DNA of 36,707 bases from Bacteroidales bacterium (GTDB lineage Bacteria > Bacteroidota > Bacteroidia > Bacteroidales > JAADGE01), in assembly GCA_029934515.1 (NCBI GenBank), contig JAOZMB010000014.1, positions 1 through 36,707 of the forward strand, written 5' to 3'. Numbering within the stretch: the first letter of the stretch is position 1; every line of letters begins with the position of its first letter. Of this stretch, positions 1 to 6,931 are shown piece after piece. The position numbers and the translations under genes were made by a program. The notes beneath the pieces are model-generated. The model was not told where the DNA came from. It was given only the letters and a program-made list of their open reading frames with translations, and searched no databases.

Positions 1-31
1 TAAATTTGGTAGTGTAATATTTTATATGTAC
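1..31. repeat. 31-bp terminal direct repeat (left copy)
   Basis: The first 31 bases are identical to the last 31 (36677-36707). This is expected if a circular or circularly permuted genome was cut at an arbitrary point with a short assembly overlap. The same sequence also occurs at 36593, so the join falls inside an 84-bp tandem repeat and the true copy number at the join is uncertain. Confidence 0.9.
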
Positions 32-36
32 TTTTA
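5..36 (+). promoter_or_regulatory. Candidate rightward Bacteroidota-type promoter
   Basis: TTTG at 5-8 is followed after 20 bp by TACTTTTA at 29-36, one mismatch from the Bacteroidota -33/-7 pattern TTTG-N19-21-TAnnTTTG. A start point near 43 would give a leader of about 33 nt to the ATG at 76. The same two boxes are duplicated at 36597-36628 in the upstream tandem repeat. The match is imperfect at the last -7 position, so this is an inference. Confidence 0.4.
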
Positions 37-75
37 TGTATTCATTTATTAAAAATAATACAAACAATTTTTTAT

Positions 76-255
76 ATGTTTAGAGATACAATCAACAAAG
101 AAATTAATTTAAAATCTATATCTATTTATAAACTTGCAAAAGATAGTGGTTTGCAACAAACACAATTAAAAAAATATTTAGATAAAAAAACAGATTTACA
201 AGGCGAGAATATAGAAAAAATATTTAATGTATTAAATATAAAGTTGAAAAAATAA
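76..255 (+). CDS. Small HTH-like DNA-binding protein (59 aa)
   Basis: A 59-codon frame starting MFRDTINKEI. Residues 16-48 (IYKLAKDSGLQQTQLKKYLD followed by KKTDLQGENIEKIF) have the spacing of an XRE-like helix-turn-helix with little else attached. The pattern resembles the N-terminal part of the 150-aa protein encoded at 1298-1750, which has KDIAREVGICHTSLKAKV at the same place. It is the first rightward gene after the divergent intergenic region and directly follows a candidate promoter. A role as a small transcription regulator of this block or of the divergent portal operon is inferred. The stop codon lies in the left arm of a hairpin. It is short, but the frame is clean and the composition protein-like. 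Confidence 0.65.
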   Translation: MFRDTINKEINLKSISIYKLAKDSGLQQTQLKKYLDKKTDLQGENIEKIFNVLNIKLKK

Positions 256-396
256 GCGTCTTAGCAAGGCACACCAAAACGCTTATATCTATTAATTTTG
301 GGTATTTACAAACCCAAATGCAAAAATAGAACTTATTTTTTAATATGCAAATATTATTTATTTTTATTTCAATAATACAGCCGTAGGCACACGGCT
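252..396 (+). promoter_or_regulatory. Leader with three consecutive hairpins
   Basis: Three separate stems lie between the small HTH gene and the next gene: ATAAGCGT/ACGCTTAT (252-259 with 279-286), TTTGGG/CCCAAA (297-302 with 313-318) and AGCCGT/ACGGCT (379-384 with 391-396). Loops 1 and 3 share GGCACAC. No long T-run follows, so these are not simple terminators. An mRNA leader structure or small RNA is possible; nothing recognisable as a known riboswitch was seen. A -7-like TAATTTTG lies at 293-300 without a clear -33 box. Confidence 0.4.
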
Positions 397-436
397 ATTT
401 TATAATAATTATTTATTAATTTTAAAATTTACAAAC

Positions 437-1183
437 ATGGAATGTTATTTTTTGAATGACAACACAGCATTTATTTATCAGGAAAATGCAAATTTATACA
501 TAGCTACATATCCTGAGACAGAAATGTGGAAGACAGTAACCTTAACAGAAGAAGAATTTAATCAGCGAGTAGACGAAGAAGGTTTTGAAGATGTGGAAGA
601 GTATAAGAAAATACTTTTGGAACAGAGAAGGCAAGAAGAGAACAAGGCTAATATTATGATAGCTGGAGCAACAGGAAGCGATAACAATGCAGACAACGAA
701 ATTATTGATAATATTGTTGATATTACTAAAGAAAAAGAAGAGAATAATAGTAATGACGCTATCTTAAAAGAAATGGCAAAACTCAACCGCCGTTTTGAAG
801 AATTAAAAAACGAGAATCTGGAGTTAAAAGAACAGATAAAAAAAAGAGACACTCTGACGATAGAAGAAGCAAATAGAATCTTCAATGAAAAACAAAATCT
901 AATAATTGATTTAAATCAATTTCAAGAAACAAACGACACCCTTAAAAATGCACAAATTAAACATAATAAGCATTTTAACGACCCTATGCGAAATCCGTTT
1001 GCAGTAGTATTAATTGAACGAAATTTTAATAACTATAACGGAGAAGAAATAGATCGACGCATACTAATTAAATCGCAAAACCCATTTTATGTAAAGAAAT
1101 TCTTTGAATTTACAATAAAAGAAACAGAAATAAAAATAGCAAGCTTAAAAAAAGAAATAAAAGAAAAAACCCTTTTTTCCTAA
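437..1183 (+). CDS. Unknown coiled-coil protein (248 aa)
   Basis: I do not recognise the family. The N-terminal 60 residues (MECYFLNDNTAFIYQENANL onward) look globular. A polar, N- and E-rich linker follows at about 65-105, then a heptad-like coiled coil at about 108-150 (LKEMAKLNRRFEELKNENLE). A globular segment with NPFAVVLIERNFNN near 185-200 comes next, and the tail is lysine-rich. It is the second gene of the rightward block and ends just before a strong terminator. The 25 bp before its ATG (411-435) are identical to the stretch before the gene at 1933, suggesting a shared translation-initiation or regulatory element. It could be an early accessory protein; no function is assigned. Confidence 0.75.
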   Translation: MECYFLNDNTAFIYQENANLYIATYPETEMWKTVTLTEEEFNQRVDEEGFEDVEEYKKILLEQRRQEENKANIMIAGATGSDNNADNEIIDNIVDITKEKEENNSNDAILKEMAKLNRRFEELKNENLELKEQIKKRDTLTIEEANRIFNEKQNLIIDLNQFQETNDTLKNAQIKHNKHFNDPMRNPFAVVLIERNFNNYNGEEIDRRILIKSQNPFYVKKFFEFTIKETEIKIASLKKEIKEKTLFS

Positions 1184-1213
1184 TGTTTTTACATAAAATC
1201 ATCATATAATAGA

Positions 1214-1257
1214 GCGAAAAGGCAATAATTTTAATTATTGTCTTTTCGCATTTTTTT
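1214..1257 (+). terminator. Rho-independent terminator
   Basis: GCGAAAAGGCAATAAT pairs with ATTATTGTCTTTTCGC around a short TTTA loop, with one mismatch, followed by ATTTTTTT. It ends transcription of the 248-aa gene about 30 nt after its stop codon. Confidence 0.85.
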
Positions 1258-1297
1258 ATAATTCTAATTTATCAATATTTATTAAAAAAAAATTACA

Positions 1298-1750
1298 ATG
1301 GATCCATTCAAGATATTAAAAAGAACCGCTAAATTTAGAGGTATTCAACTCAAAGATATTGCCAGAGAAGTAGGTATTTGTCATACTTCTCTTAAAGCGA
1401 AAGTTACAAAGAAAACTGAGGAAATCATTAAAATTTATGAACAAGCAGGAATTAATATTCAGTTTAATATTAATTCTAAAGCCGAAAAATTAGACTTTAT
1501 TATTATTAATAATAAAATTCATCATTTACAGGAGCCAAAATTCGCTGTTGATTTTTTTAAAGTGGGACCGCTTAAAAAAATAGAAGATTTTGATATTTAT
1601 TTACCAGAAGCGATGAAAACTGAATTACTTGGAAAATATTATTATATTATTAATTTTGAATCTAATTTAAATGAAAATTTAAAACAAGCCACTTGTAATC
1701 ACCTTGTTAATTGTATTATTAAAAACGAAAAATTAACATTTCAAAAATAG
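1298..1750 (+). CDS. HTH-domain protein with unknown C-terminal domain (150 aa)
   Basis: Residues 8-40 (KRTAKFRGIQLKDIAREVGI then CHTSLKAKVTKK) form an XRE-like helix-turn-helix. The segment after it (EEIIKIYEQAGINIQFNINS) is typical of the helix and strand that close such domains. The C-terminal 80 residues (about 60-150) are beta-rich with a PLKKIEDFDIYLPEAMKTEL segment I do not recognise; this could be a dimerisation or effector domain. It starts about 40 nt after a terminator with no clear promoter of its own. Two perfect or near-perfect palindromes lie directly after its stop and an inverted repeat overlaps the next gene's -7 box, so autoregulation or control of the downstream gene is plausible. 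Confidence 0.75.
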   Translation: MDPFKILKRTAKFRGIQLKDIAREVGICHTSLKAKVTKKTEEIIKIYEQAGINIQFNINSKAEKLDFIIINNKIHHLQEPKFAVDFFKVGPLKKIEDFDIYLPEAMKTELLGKYYYIINFESNLNENLKQATCNHLVNCIIKNEKLTFQK

Positions 1751-1754
1751 TAAA

Positions 1755-1792
1755 TTAGCAATATTGCTAACTACCTGATTATCAGGCAGTTA
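1755..1792. promoter_or_regulatory. Two adjacent palindromes
   Basis: TTAGCAATATTGCTAA (1755-1770) is a perfect 16-bp palindrome. It abuts and slightly overlaps TAACTACCTGAT/ATCAGGCAGTTA (1768-1792), 12-bp arms with one mismatch. There is no T-tract after either on the rightward strand, so operator sites or an RNA structure are more likely than a terminator. Confidence 0.5.
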
Positions 1793-1826
1793 CAAAAAAA
1801 GGCGTTCTGAAAATTTTTCCTTTTTC

Positions 1827-1881
1827 GAACCAAACTTATTAGTTATACTATGGCATAGCTCGTAAATATATAAGTTTGAAC
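1827..1881 (+). promoter_or_regulatory. Inverted repeat overlapping a candidate promoter
   Basis: GAACCAAACTTAT (1827-1839) is the inverse of ATAAGTTTGAAC (1870-1881) apart from one base. The right arm contains TAAGTTTG (1871-1878), a match to the Bacteroidota -7 box. TATG at 1849-1852 is a weak -33 candidate with an 18-bp gap. A small CTATGGCATAG palindrome sits between the arms. The layout suggests an operator controlling the gene at 1933. Confidence 0.4.
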
Positions 1882-1932
1882 TTAACAATTACATTATTTT
1901 TTTACAATTTATTAATTTTAAAATTTACAAAA

Positions 1933-2268
1933 ATGGCAATAGGACATTACGGTATTGGTCAACAAATTAAATATGTTGATTTTAAAAACAAAGATGAAAT
2001 ACCAAAAGGATACGAAGAAAATGAATCTTTTGATGAGTTTTTAGGTAACTTTTTTGAAAAAAAGTTCACATATGGTTTTAATTATTTTAAAATAGGTGAA
2101 GGAAATTACACAGGAGAACAAGATGACTATTTTATTGAAATAGAAAATGTTTTTTCAAATGGACTAAATTTAACAAAAAAGAAAAAAAAATTTGACAAAT
2201 TTATAAAAAAACATAGATTTAAAACTATTGGCAAGTTTGGACTCATCGGAGGAGTCGAAATGACATAA
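1933..2268 (+). CDS. Unknown acidic/lysine-mixed protein (111 aa)
   Basis: I do not recognise the family. The frame is open from 1876, but the ATG at 1933 (MAIGHYGIGQQIKYVDFKNK) is chosen because it follows the same 25-bp A/T-rich leader seen before the gene at 437. The protein is compact, with a central FFEKKFTYGFNYFKIGEGNY and a run of lysines near residue 85 (LTKKKKKFDKFIKKHRF). There is no membrane segment and no HTH. It is the last gene of the rightward block and is read toward the terminase gene, with a shared terminator between them. Its size and position beside HTH regulators would fit an accessory protein such as an anti-defence factor, but this is only a position-based guess. Confidence 0.65.
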   Translation: MAIGHYGIGQQIKYVDFKNKDEIPKGYEENESFDEFLGNFFEKKFTYGFNYFKIGEGNYTGEQDDYFIEIENVFSNGLNLTKKKKKFDKFIKKHRFKTIGKFGLIGGVEMT

Positions 2269-2271
2269 AAA

Positions 2272-2308
2272 TAAAAAAAAAGGAGTCCATTTCGACTCCT
2301 TTTTTTTA
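2272..2308. terminator. Bidirectional terminator between convergent genes
   Basis: AGGAGTC/GACTCCT (2281-2287 with 2294-2300) is flanked by an A-run on the left and a T-run on the right, so it can terminate both the rightward 111-aa gene and the leftward terminase operon. The T-run touches the terminase stop codon. Confidence 0.85.
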
Positions 2309-3973
2309 TTTTGATAAGTATATATCTCTAAAACTTGTTTTTTTAATATTTGAATGTAACCAATAGCAACCTTTATCTAATGCGTCTGTAGAGTGTGTCG
2401 CTTCTCGTTGGTCGGCACCAGTTTTGCGTTCTAATCTTTTGTCTTTCTTAAATTCATTACCAACTTGCTTTGACTTTGTTATCCGCATTGCTATTAACAG
2501 ATATTTACAATTATTTCCATCTATTTTTAAGTTAAAACAAGTATTATCTTTTACATTCATCACCTTCTGCATTACTTGCCACTTCTCAAAGTAAGGTGGC
2601 TCTTTATATTTATGACGTTCTATTGCAACATTCCATTTGCTGGAACGTAACTTACTTATTGCACTCTCATTTATTGTCTTACTGGACTGTATAGAATGAC
2701 TACTGTTATCACCATAAGAATCACGAACAAAGATTATTCTTTTAGTAAAGTGTGATTCAAAAAAAAGAACAACCTGTTTCATTAGGTTTTTACTCATATC
2801 ACCGTGTCCCGGTAATTCATAAAACTCTTTTATAATGTAAAGTGTATTATCAGTCTTACTAAATTGAGCGGCCAAACAAAAAGAAATCGTCCCTCCCCAA
2901 TCAAAGAAAAGATGAATTGGCAATTTCGGATTATAATATTTACGATTAAGAAAATTAGAATTTATGCTACCTACATCAGCAAAATTATAATTTGTATTTA
3001 CAGCAATACCATAAGAATAATTCTCATTAAAAGAATCATAATAAATATGTAAATCGTCATTTAATGTATAATAAGGATCATCAGTCATAGACATCAAAGC
3101 ATTCATTATCTCAACAAGAAATATAATAGACGGTAAAGTCTTCCGTTGATTTTTTATATATGACAAACCTAGATTTTCTATATTATCAAAAGCATTCGAC
3201 AACGTAAACAAAGTAGTACCATCTTTACTCAAAAGCGGCCTCATTTGTTTGCGTAAACGTTGAATTTCGTTCCATTGCAAACGAAAATCATTTACATTTG
3301 TAATATCAAGTAATTCAACCTGCATTTTGACTACTCGCTTCCACAAAGAAAAATAATCAATATTATATTCTTTTAAATAATAGTTTCCTTCTTCTAATAT
3401 CCATTTCGCATCATTTGAATAAGGCATAGAAGTAGAATGATGCTCACCAAGATGCCATGAAATGTGTTTAAACTTATCTTTGTTTGCACGTATTGTTGGA
3501 CGTAATTCTTTATCTAATTTCTTTTTACAAAGACGAAGTGTTTCATCCGTCAATAAAAAGTCTGTGTTGGGCCCACGTCCAGAACCTTCCCTATCCTGTG
3601 AAACAAGAAAAAAACCAGTAGAACGCTTCGGATTACGAAAAGTTATATAATTTTGAAAATTCCGAACAGGAGGTTGATATGGTAACTTCCATTTTTTCGG
3701 AGGAGACACACCAATAACATAATGAATGCCACGAATATACCCCATACGCTCTAAATGTGCAAAAGCAGAAGGAAGTATTGAGGTAAGTACATGAGTAAAT
3801 GTTTTGGCTGCAATAACACCAGATGCACCTGGCAAATAAGTAACAATTTCATGTATCTTATGTCCCAAATACGTTGACTTTCCAAAACCTCGTCCTGAAA
3901 CAATAAAATTCCTTTTCGGCTGTAACATAGAAATAGCCGTCTGAAAAGCATTAAATGATAGACTTTTATTCAT
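2306..3973 (-). CDS. terL: Terminase large subunit (TerL)
   Basis: The motor and nuclease that pumps phage DNA into the prohead. The ATPase part shows Walker A GRGFGKST at residues 27-34, a candidate Walker B DFLLTDE at about 138-144, and an arginine-rich segment between them. The C-terminal RNase H-like nuclease part begins with LFFDWGG (D358), followed by RIIFVRDSYGDN as a second acidic site and THSTDALDKG near the end. The 555-aa length is normal for the family. The gene starts one base after the small-subunit gene ends, and is the last gene of the leftward head and packaging operon. The packaging strategy (cos or headful) cannot be read from the sequence. Confidence 0.93.
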   Translation of the reverse strand: MNKSLSFNAFQTAISMLQPKRNFIVSGRGFGKSTYLGHKIHEIVTYLPGASGVIAAKTFTHVLTSILPSAFAHLERMGYIRGIHYVIGVSPPKKWKLPYQPPVRNFQNYITFRNPKRSTGFFLVSQDREGSGRGPNTDFLLTDETLRLCKKKLDKELRPTIRANKDKFKHISWHLGEHHSTSMPYSNDAKWILEEGNYYLKEYNIDYFSLWKRVVKMQVELLDITNVNDFRLQWNEIQRLRKQMRPLLSKDGTTLFTLSNAFDNIENLGLSYIKNQRKTLPSIIFLVEIMNALMSMTDDPYYTLNDDLHIYYDSFNENYSYGIAVNTNYNFADVGSINSNFLNRKYYNPKLPIHLFFDWGGTISFCLAAQFSKTDNTLYIIKEFYELPGHGDMSKNLMKQVVLFFESHFTKRIIFVRDSYGDNSSHSIQSSKTINESAISKLRSSKWNVAIERHKYKEPPYFEKWQVMQKVMNVKDNTCFNLKIDGNNCKYLLIAMRITKSKQVGNEFKKDKRLERKTGADQREATHSTDALDKGCYWLHSNIKKTSFRDIYLSK

Positions 3974-4558
3974 TTATGAGTTCATTATTTTTTCCGCTTC
4001 AACTTCTGATTCTAATTCTGGATATAAAAAATCTGTAAGCTTATGACGTTTATTTACAGGCAACTTATGTAACATATCATAATCTATTTTTTTGCGTTCA
4101 TTGTCGCCAACATTTATATTTATAAAATAATTGTTATGTCCTAATAATGTAGGATCAATAGCTTCATCATCTTTTTTATCTATTCCATAAATCGTTATCA
4201 AATCTTTCCTTGCTAGTTGCCATGCTTTATGATTACGATTCTTCTGAGCTATATTTAACTGTTTCACTGCATCTTCTACTATAAAATTTCGCAACCATTC
4301 TGTATCCCTTCTATGTATTGGATTAAAAATTCTTTTACAATTTCTAATATCAATATATGCTTGAGAACGTTTGATTTCATATTTTCGCATCAACCTATTT
4401 ACAACAGCTACTGTCGTATTATATTTTAATTGATCGTAAGCAAAGTCCAACCTTTCTAAGATTGTTTTTTCGCTTCCCGTCAACTCCGGAGCATCTGGAT
4501 TATCAACAAAATTACGAATTTTATCAAAAGTTACTTCAATTATGGCTGGTTTACTCAT
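3974..4558 (-). CDS. terS: Probable terminase small subunit (TerS)
   Basis: A 194-aa basic helical protein lying directly before TerL, the usual place for the DNA-recognition subunit. Residues 40-75 (YNTTVAVVNRLMRKYEIKRS then QAYIDIRNCKRIF) look like a helix-turn-helix. A helical segment with AWQLARKDLITIYGI near 125-140 follows, typical of Bacteroidota phage small terminases as I remember them. The C-terminal tail is acidic (ESEVEAEKIMNS). Its start overlaps the end of the upstream 94-aa gene by 8 nt, indicating translational coupling. The assignment rests on position and general character rather than a diagnostic motif. Confidence 0.75.
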   Translation of the reverse strand: MSKPAIIEVTFDKIRNFVDNPDAPELTGSEKTILERLDFAYDQLKYNTTVAVVNRLMRKYEIKRSQAYIDIRNCKRIFNPIHRRDTEWLRNFIVEDAVKQLNIAQKNRNHKAWQLARKDLITIYGIDKKDDEAIDPTLLGHNNYFININVGDNERKKIDYDMLHKLPVNKRHKLTDFLYPELESEVEAEKIMNS

Positions 4559-4835
4559 AAAGCTGAATTTCTAATTTTTCCTCAAATTCTTTTAACCATG
4601 AAACGTGAAACTCCATCAATTCTATATCTACAACTTCATCTGGGAAAATTGCATTATGTATTTCTACTTTCCTTTTTAAATATCCTCTATAAAAAGAATC
4701 ACTTACATCAGAAGAACTATCATTTATTTCTTTTACTAATACAGAAGGCTCTTCTCCGATTATAATTGCTATATCAAAAGGAAGCATTAATTTGTTTGCT
4801 AATTTTTCTATTTCAGGTCGTTTTGAATACATCAT
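4551..4835 (-). CDS. Unknown small protein in terminase cluster (94 aa)
   Basis: The N-terminal half (RPEIEKLANKLMLPFDIAII then IGEEPSVLVKEINDSSSDVS) reads like a divergent HTH followed by the phrase SFYRGYLKRKVEIHNAIF. That phrase resembles the 'ay.kGk...el...i' signature seen in many small-terminase or phage HTH proteins. The C-terminus is acidic. It overlaps both neighbours (23 nt upstream, 8 nt downstream), so it is translated with the terminase genes. It might be a second DNA-binding packaging protein; function unproven. Confidence 0.7.
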   Translation of the reverse strand: MMYSKRPEIEKLANKLMLPFDIAIIIGEEPSVLVKEINDSSSDVSDSFYRGYLKRKVEIHNAIFPDEVVDIELMEFHVSWLKEFEEKLEIQLYE

Positions 4836-5382
4836 TCATTTTTTTATAATCAAAATCAAATGTTTTTTTGTCAAAAAATATAATTCCGCGCTCCTCATTT
4901 TGGTTGCTACTCAAATTTCCTGATGTTATTATTGTAATATTATATTTTCCATTCCAAATTACAGCTACTTTTGCATGTATTCGCATAAAATGAATTGGAA
5001 ACCTTCTATTAAGAATATTTAAGGCTTTTTTAAAATTATGCCTCTTTTGAATATTCAGAATAAACTTTAAAGAATAAAAAAAACCCAAATCTGATACTCT
5101 TATAAATTTACGAGCCGCTTCAGACGAAATATTAAAACTCGAAACTATACAATTAGCTTTTTCTATTCGATGAGCATAAAAAATAATAAGATCGTGTAAA
5201 CCAAATCTGCCATCACTTTTAAAATGAATAGCATCATTATTATTTGATAAATCGGTGTTTTTTAACTTCTTATGCAAATATTCGTCTTGTGAACTAATAT
5301 AAATAGCTTTATGATTATTAGTAAAAAAACTTGTTCTTATATCTTTCCCCTCTTTTGACTTTTCATTTATATCAAATAACAT
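4813..5382 (-). CDS. Phospholipase D/HKD-like domain protein (189 aa)
   Basis: Near residues 135-170 there is HAKVAVIW followed by TSGNLSSNQNEERGIIFF. This fits the HxK...(S/T)SxNxS...NxE pattern of PLD-superfamily nucleases. The usual acidic residue of HxKx4D is replaced (W at that position). Only one such motif is present, as in Nuc/BfiI-type enzymes that act as dimers. The N-terminal half (FKSDGRFGLHDLIIFYAHRI) fits the first alpha/beta part of the fold. The start overlaps the stop of the upstream gene, and the gene precedes the terminase pair. A nuclease role in packaging or DNA processing is possible, as is a non-catalytic structural role. Confidence 0.65.
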   Translation of the reverse strand: MLFDINEKSKEGKDIRTSFFTNNHKAIYISSQDEYLHKKLKNTDLSNNNDAIHFKSDGRFGLHDLIIFYAHRIEKANCIVSSFNISSEAARKFIRVSDLGFFYSLKFILNIQKRHNFKKALNILNRRFPIHFMRIHAKVAVIWNGKYNITIITSGNLSSNQNEERGIIFFDKKTFDFDYKKMNDVFKTT

Positions 5383-6188
5383 TATTTGTTTTTTGCATTA
5401 TTCTTAAAATAATGATTTAGAAAATCAATCATTGCCTGAGTTTGTATAGCTTTCGCTTGGTTACGCTCTCTGGTTACTGCTTTTTTGGATATTGTTATAC
5501 GAGCTGTTTGTTTTTTTAGATTCGATTGACACTTTCGTAGCAAAAGTTTCCGCTCATCAAAAGTCATTTTTCCATAAGCAAATTGTTTCTCAAGCTCATC
5601 TTCTTCATCAGTATAATCATCTTCTTCATCAGTATAATCATCTTCTTTATCCTGTAATGAAACGTCAATTGTTTTTGTTTTTTCATAATTTTGCAAAATA
5701 GAATGAATTTCTTTAATCCTATCAAAAGAAGACTTCAGTATATCTCTTATTTCTTTTCGTTTACTAATAGAATCAACATCATTTTTTGTTCCTATTGCGG
5801 CAAGTTGCTTTTTATTTTTATCACTTTTGTTATACAACATACCTTTTTCTATCACCATCGCTTTCAATTCGTTTGGCAAATCTTTTATAGCAGTAGCATA
5901 CTTAAATTTTTCTATTGCTTTTTTCGGAACTTCTAAAACTGTTTGATCCTCTTTTTTTTTAGATAACCTTTCTAACACAGTTTGCTTTCCACTGTGTGCT
6001 GTTCCTATACATCCTTCTAAAAGATATATAATTTTTTTATGTGAAGCTTCTTTTTTAAATCGCTTCCTACATATTTTAGCGAACCGCTTTTTTGATTTCG
6101 GATGTAACTCATAAAGTTCAAGAGCCTCGTAAAATAACGGTTCTTTCTGTTCTATTAAAATCTTTATTTTTTTGTGTAAATCTAGCAT
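5382..6188 (-). CDS. Unknown charged, partly coiled-coil protein (268 aa)
   Basis: A lysine- and glutamate-rich helical protein with no family I recognise. Notable points are a CRKRFKKEASHKKIIYLLEG segment near 40-60, a predicted helix around 135-170, and an acidic tandem duplication DDYTDEEDDYTDEEDELEKQ at about 182-201, visible in the DNA as a 21-bp repeat at roughly 5595-5650. A basic helical C-terminus follows (TRERNQAKAIQTQAMIDFLN). It starts after a terminator that separates it from the capsid genes, and ends overlapping the PLD-like gene. It could be a packaging accessory or head-associated protein. Confidence 0.7.
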   Translation of the reverse strand: MLDLHKKIKILIEQKEPLFYEALELYELHPKSKKRFAKICRKRFKKEASHKKIIYLLEGCIGTAHSGKQTVLERLSKKKEDQTVLEVPKKAIEKFKYATAIKDLPNELKAMVIEKGMLYNKSDKNKKQLAAIGTKNDVDSISKRKEIRDILKSSFDRIKEIHSILQNYEKTKTIDVSLQDKEDDYTDEEDDYTDEEDELEKQFAYGKMTFDERKLLLRKCQSNLKKQTARITISKKAVTRERNQAKAIQTQAMIDFLNHYFKNNAKNK

Positions 6189-6210
6189 AATATGTATAAT
6201 TTATAAAAAT

Positions 6211-6245
6211 AAAAAAAACTATGCCTTAAACATGTTAAGACATAG
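6211..6245 (-). terminator. Terminator after the capsid and tail-tube genes
   Basis: On the leftward strand CTATGTCTTAA and TTAAGGCATAG form a stem around a short loop, followed by at least eight T. It lies about 60 nt after the stop of the 190-aa gene. Transcription of the terminase part must read through or start anew within 6181-6218, where no clear promoter was found. Confidence 0.7.
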
Positions 6246-6307
6246 CAAACTATAAAAATAAATATATTTTTTAATAAAAAAAGAATAAAAAGCTCTATTT
6301 AATAATT

Positions 6308-6880
6308 TTATTCAGCTTCTGTTGCATACATTGCAAGAACTGCATCAATATCTTCAACTTCGCCAGCAAAACCCACTTCATAAGAGAAAAAACTCATCGC
6401 AATACCTTTTAATGAAGCTGTTTTATCGCCAGTAGTGATACTTCCTTCAGAAGACATTTTAGCTGGAAATGCTTCATTCCCAACTCGAAACATTTTATTT
6501 CCCGTTTGAACATAGAAAATCCAACTTTGATTTGGAAACATCATAAGAGACAAGCCCTCATCTGTCAATCCAGGATTAAATAATGATAAAACAATTTTAT
6601 GGGATATCCCATCTATTTCTCCTTGACGTTCAGCAACCAAACTTCCTTTCTCTGGAGTAGAATATATTAAAATAAGTTTTTTGCCGGAAAACAATTTGTC
6701 TGTTCCTACCGACAATTTATTCATACTTGAAAGAGATCTATTATTTGCACTCTCAAGCGGTTTCGTAGCAAGTGTTTCAAAATGAGAACGCGGAGCAACA
6801 TAAACGATTGTTCCTATACCTCCTATATTACCGATTTCGGCAACTTTGTTTTCTATATCAGAATAATTAATTCCAGCCAT
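6308..6880 (-). CDS. Probable major tail (tube) protein (190 aa)
   Basis: The frame is open to 6925, but ATG at 6880 (MAGINYSDIENKVAEIGNIG) has the better A-rich leader and a typical phage N-terminus. The protein is beta-rich, with a GSITTGDKTASLKGIAMSFF segment near 150-170 followed by an alternating strand, the kind of C-terminal hairpin seen in siphovirus tube proteins. It directly follows the capsid gene in the same operon and precedes a terminator, as for an abundantly made virion protein. It might instead be a decoration protein or second capsid protein. No sequence motif settles this. Confidence 0.55.
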   Translation of the reverse strand: MAGINYSDIENKVAEIGNIGGIGTIVYVAPRSHFETLATKPLESANNRSLSSMNKLSVGTDKLFSGKKLILIYSTPEKGSLVAERQGEIDGISHKIVLSLFNPGLTDEGLSLMMFPNQSWIFYVQTGNKMFRVGNEAFPAKMSSEGSITTGDKTASLKGIAMSFFSYEVGFAGEVEDIDAVLAMYATEAE

Positions 6881-6931
6881 GTTGTTTTTTTGTATTTGAA
6901 ATATTAGTATTATACAAACTTGCATTTTTTA

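Noticed and set aside
562..885. Leftward 107-codon frame inside the 248-aa gene
   Set aside because: Antisense shadow: serine/leucine/phenylalanine-rich complement of a lysine- and glutamate-rich coiled coil.
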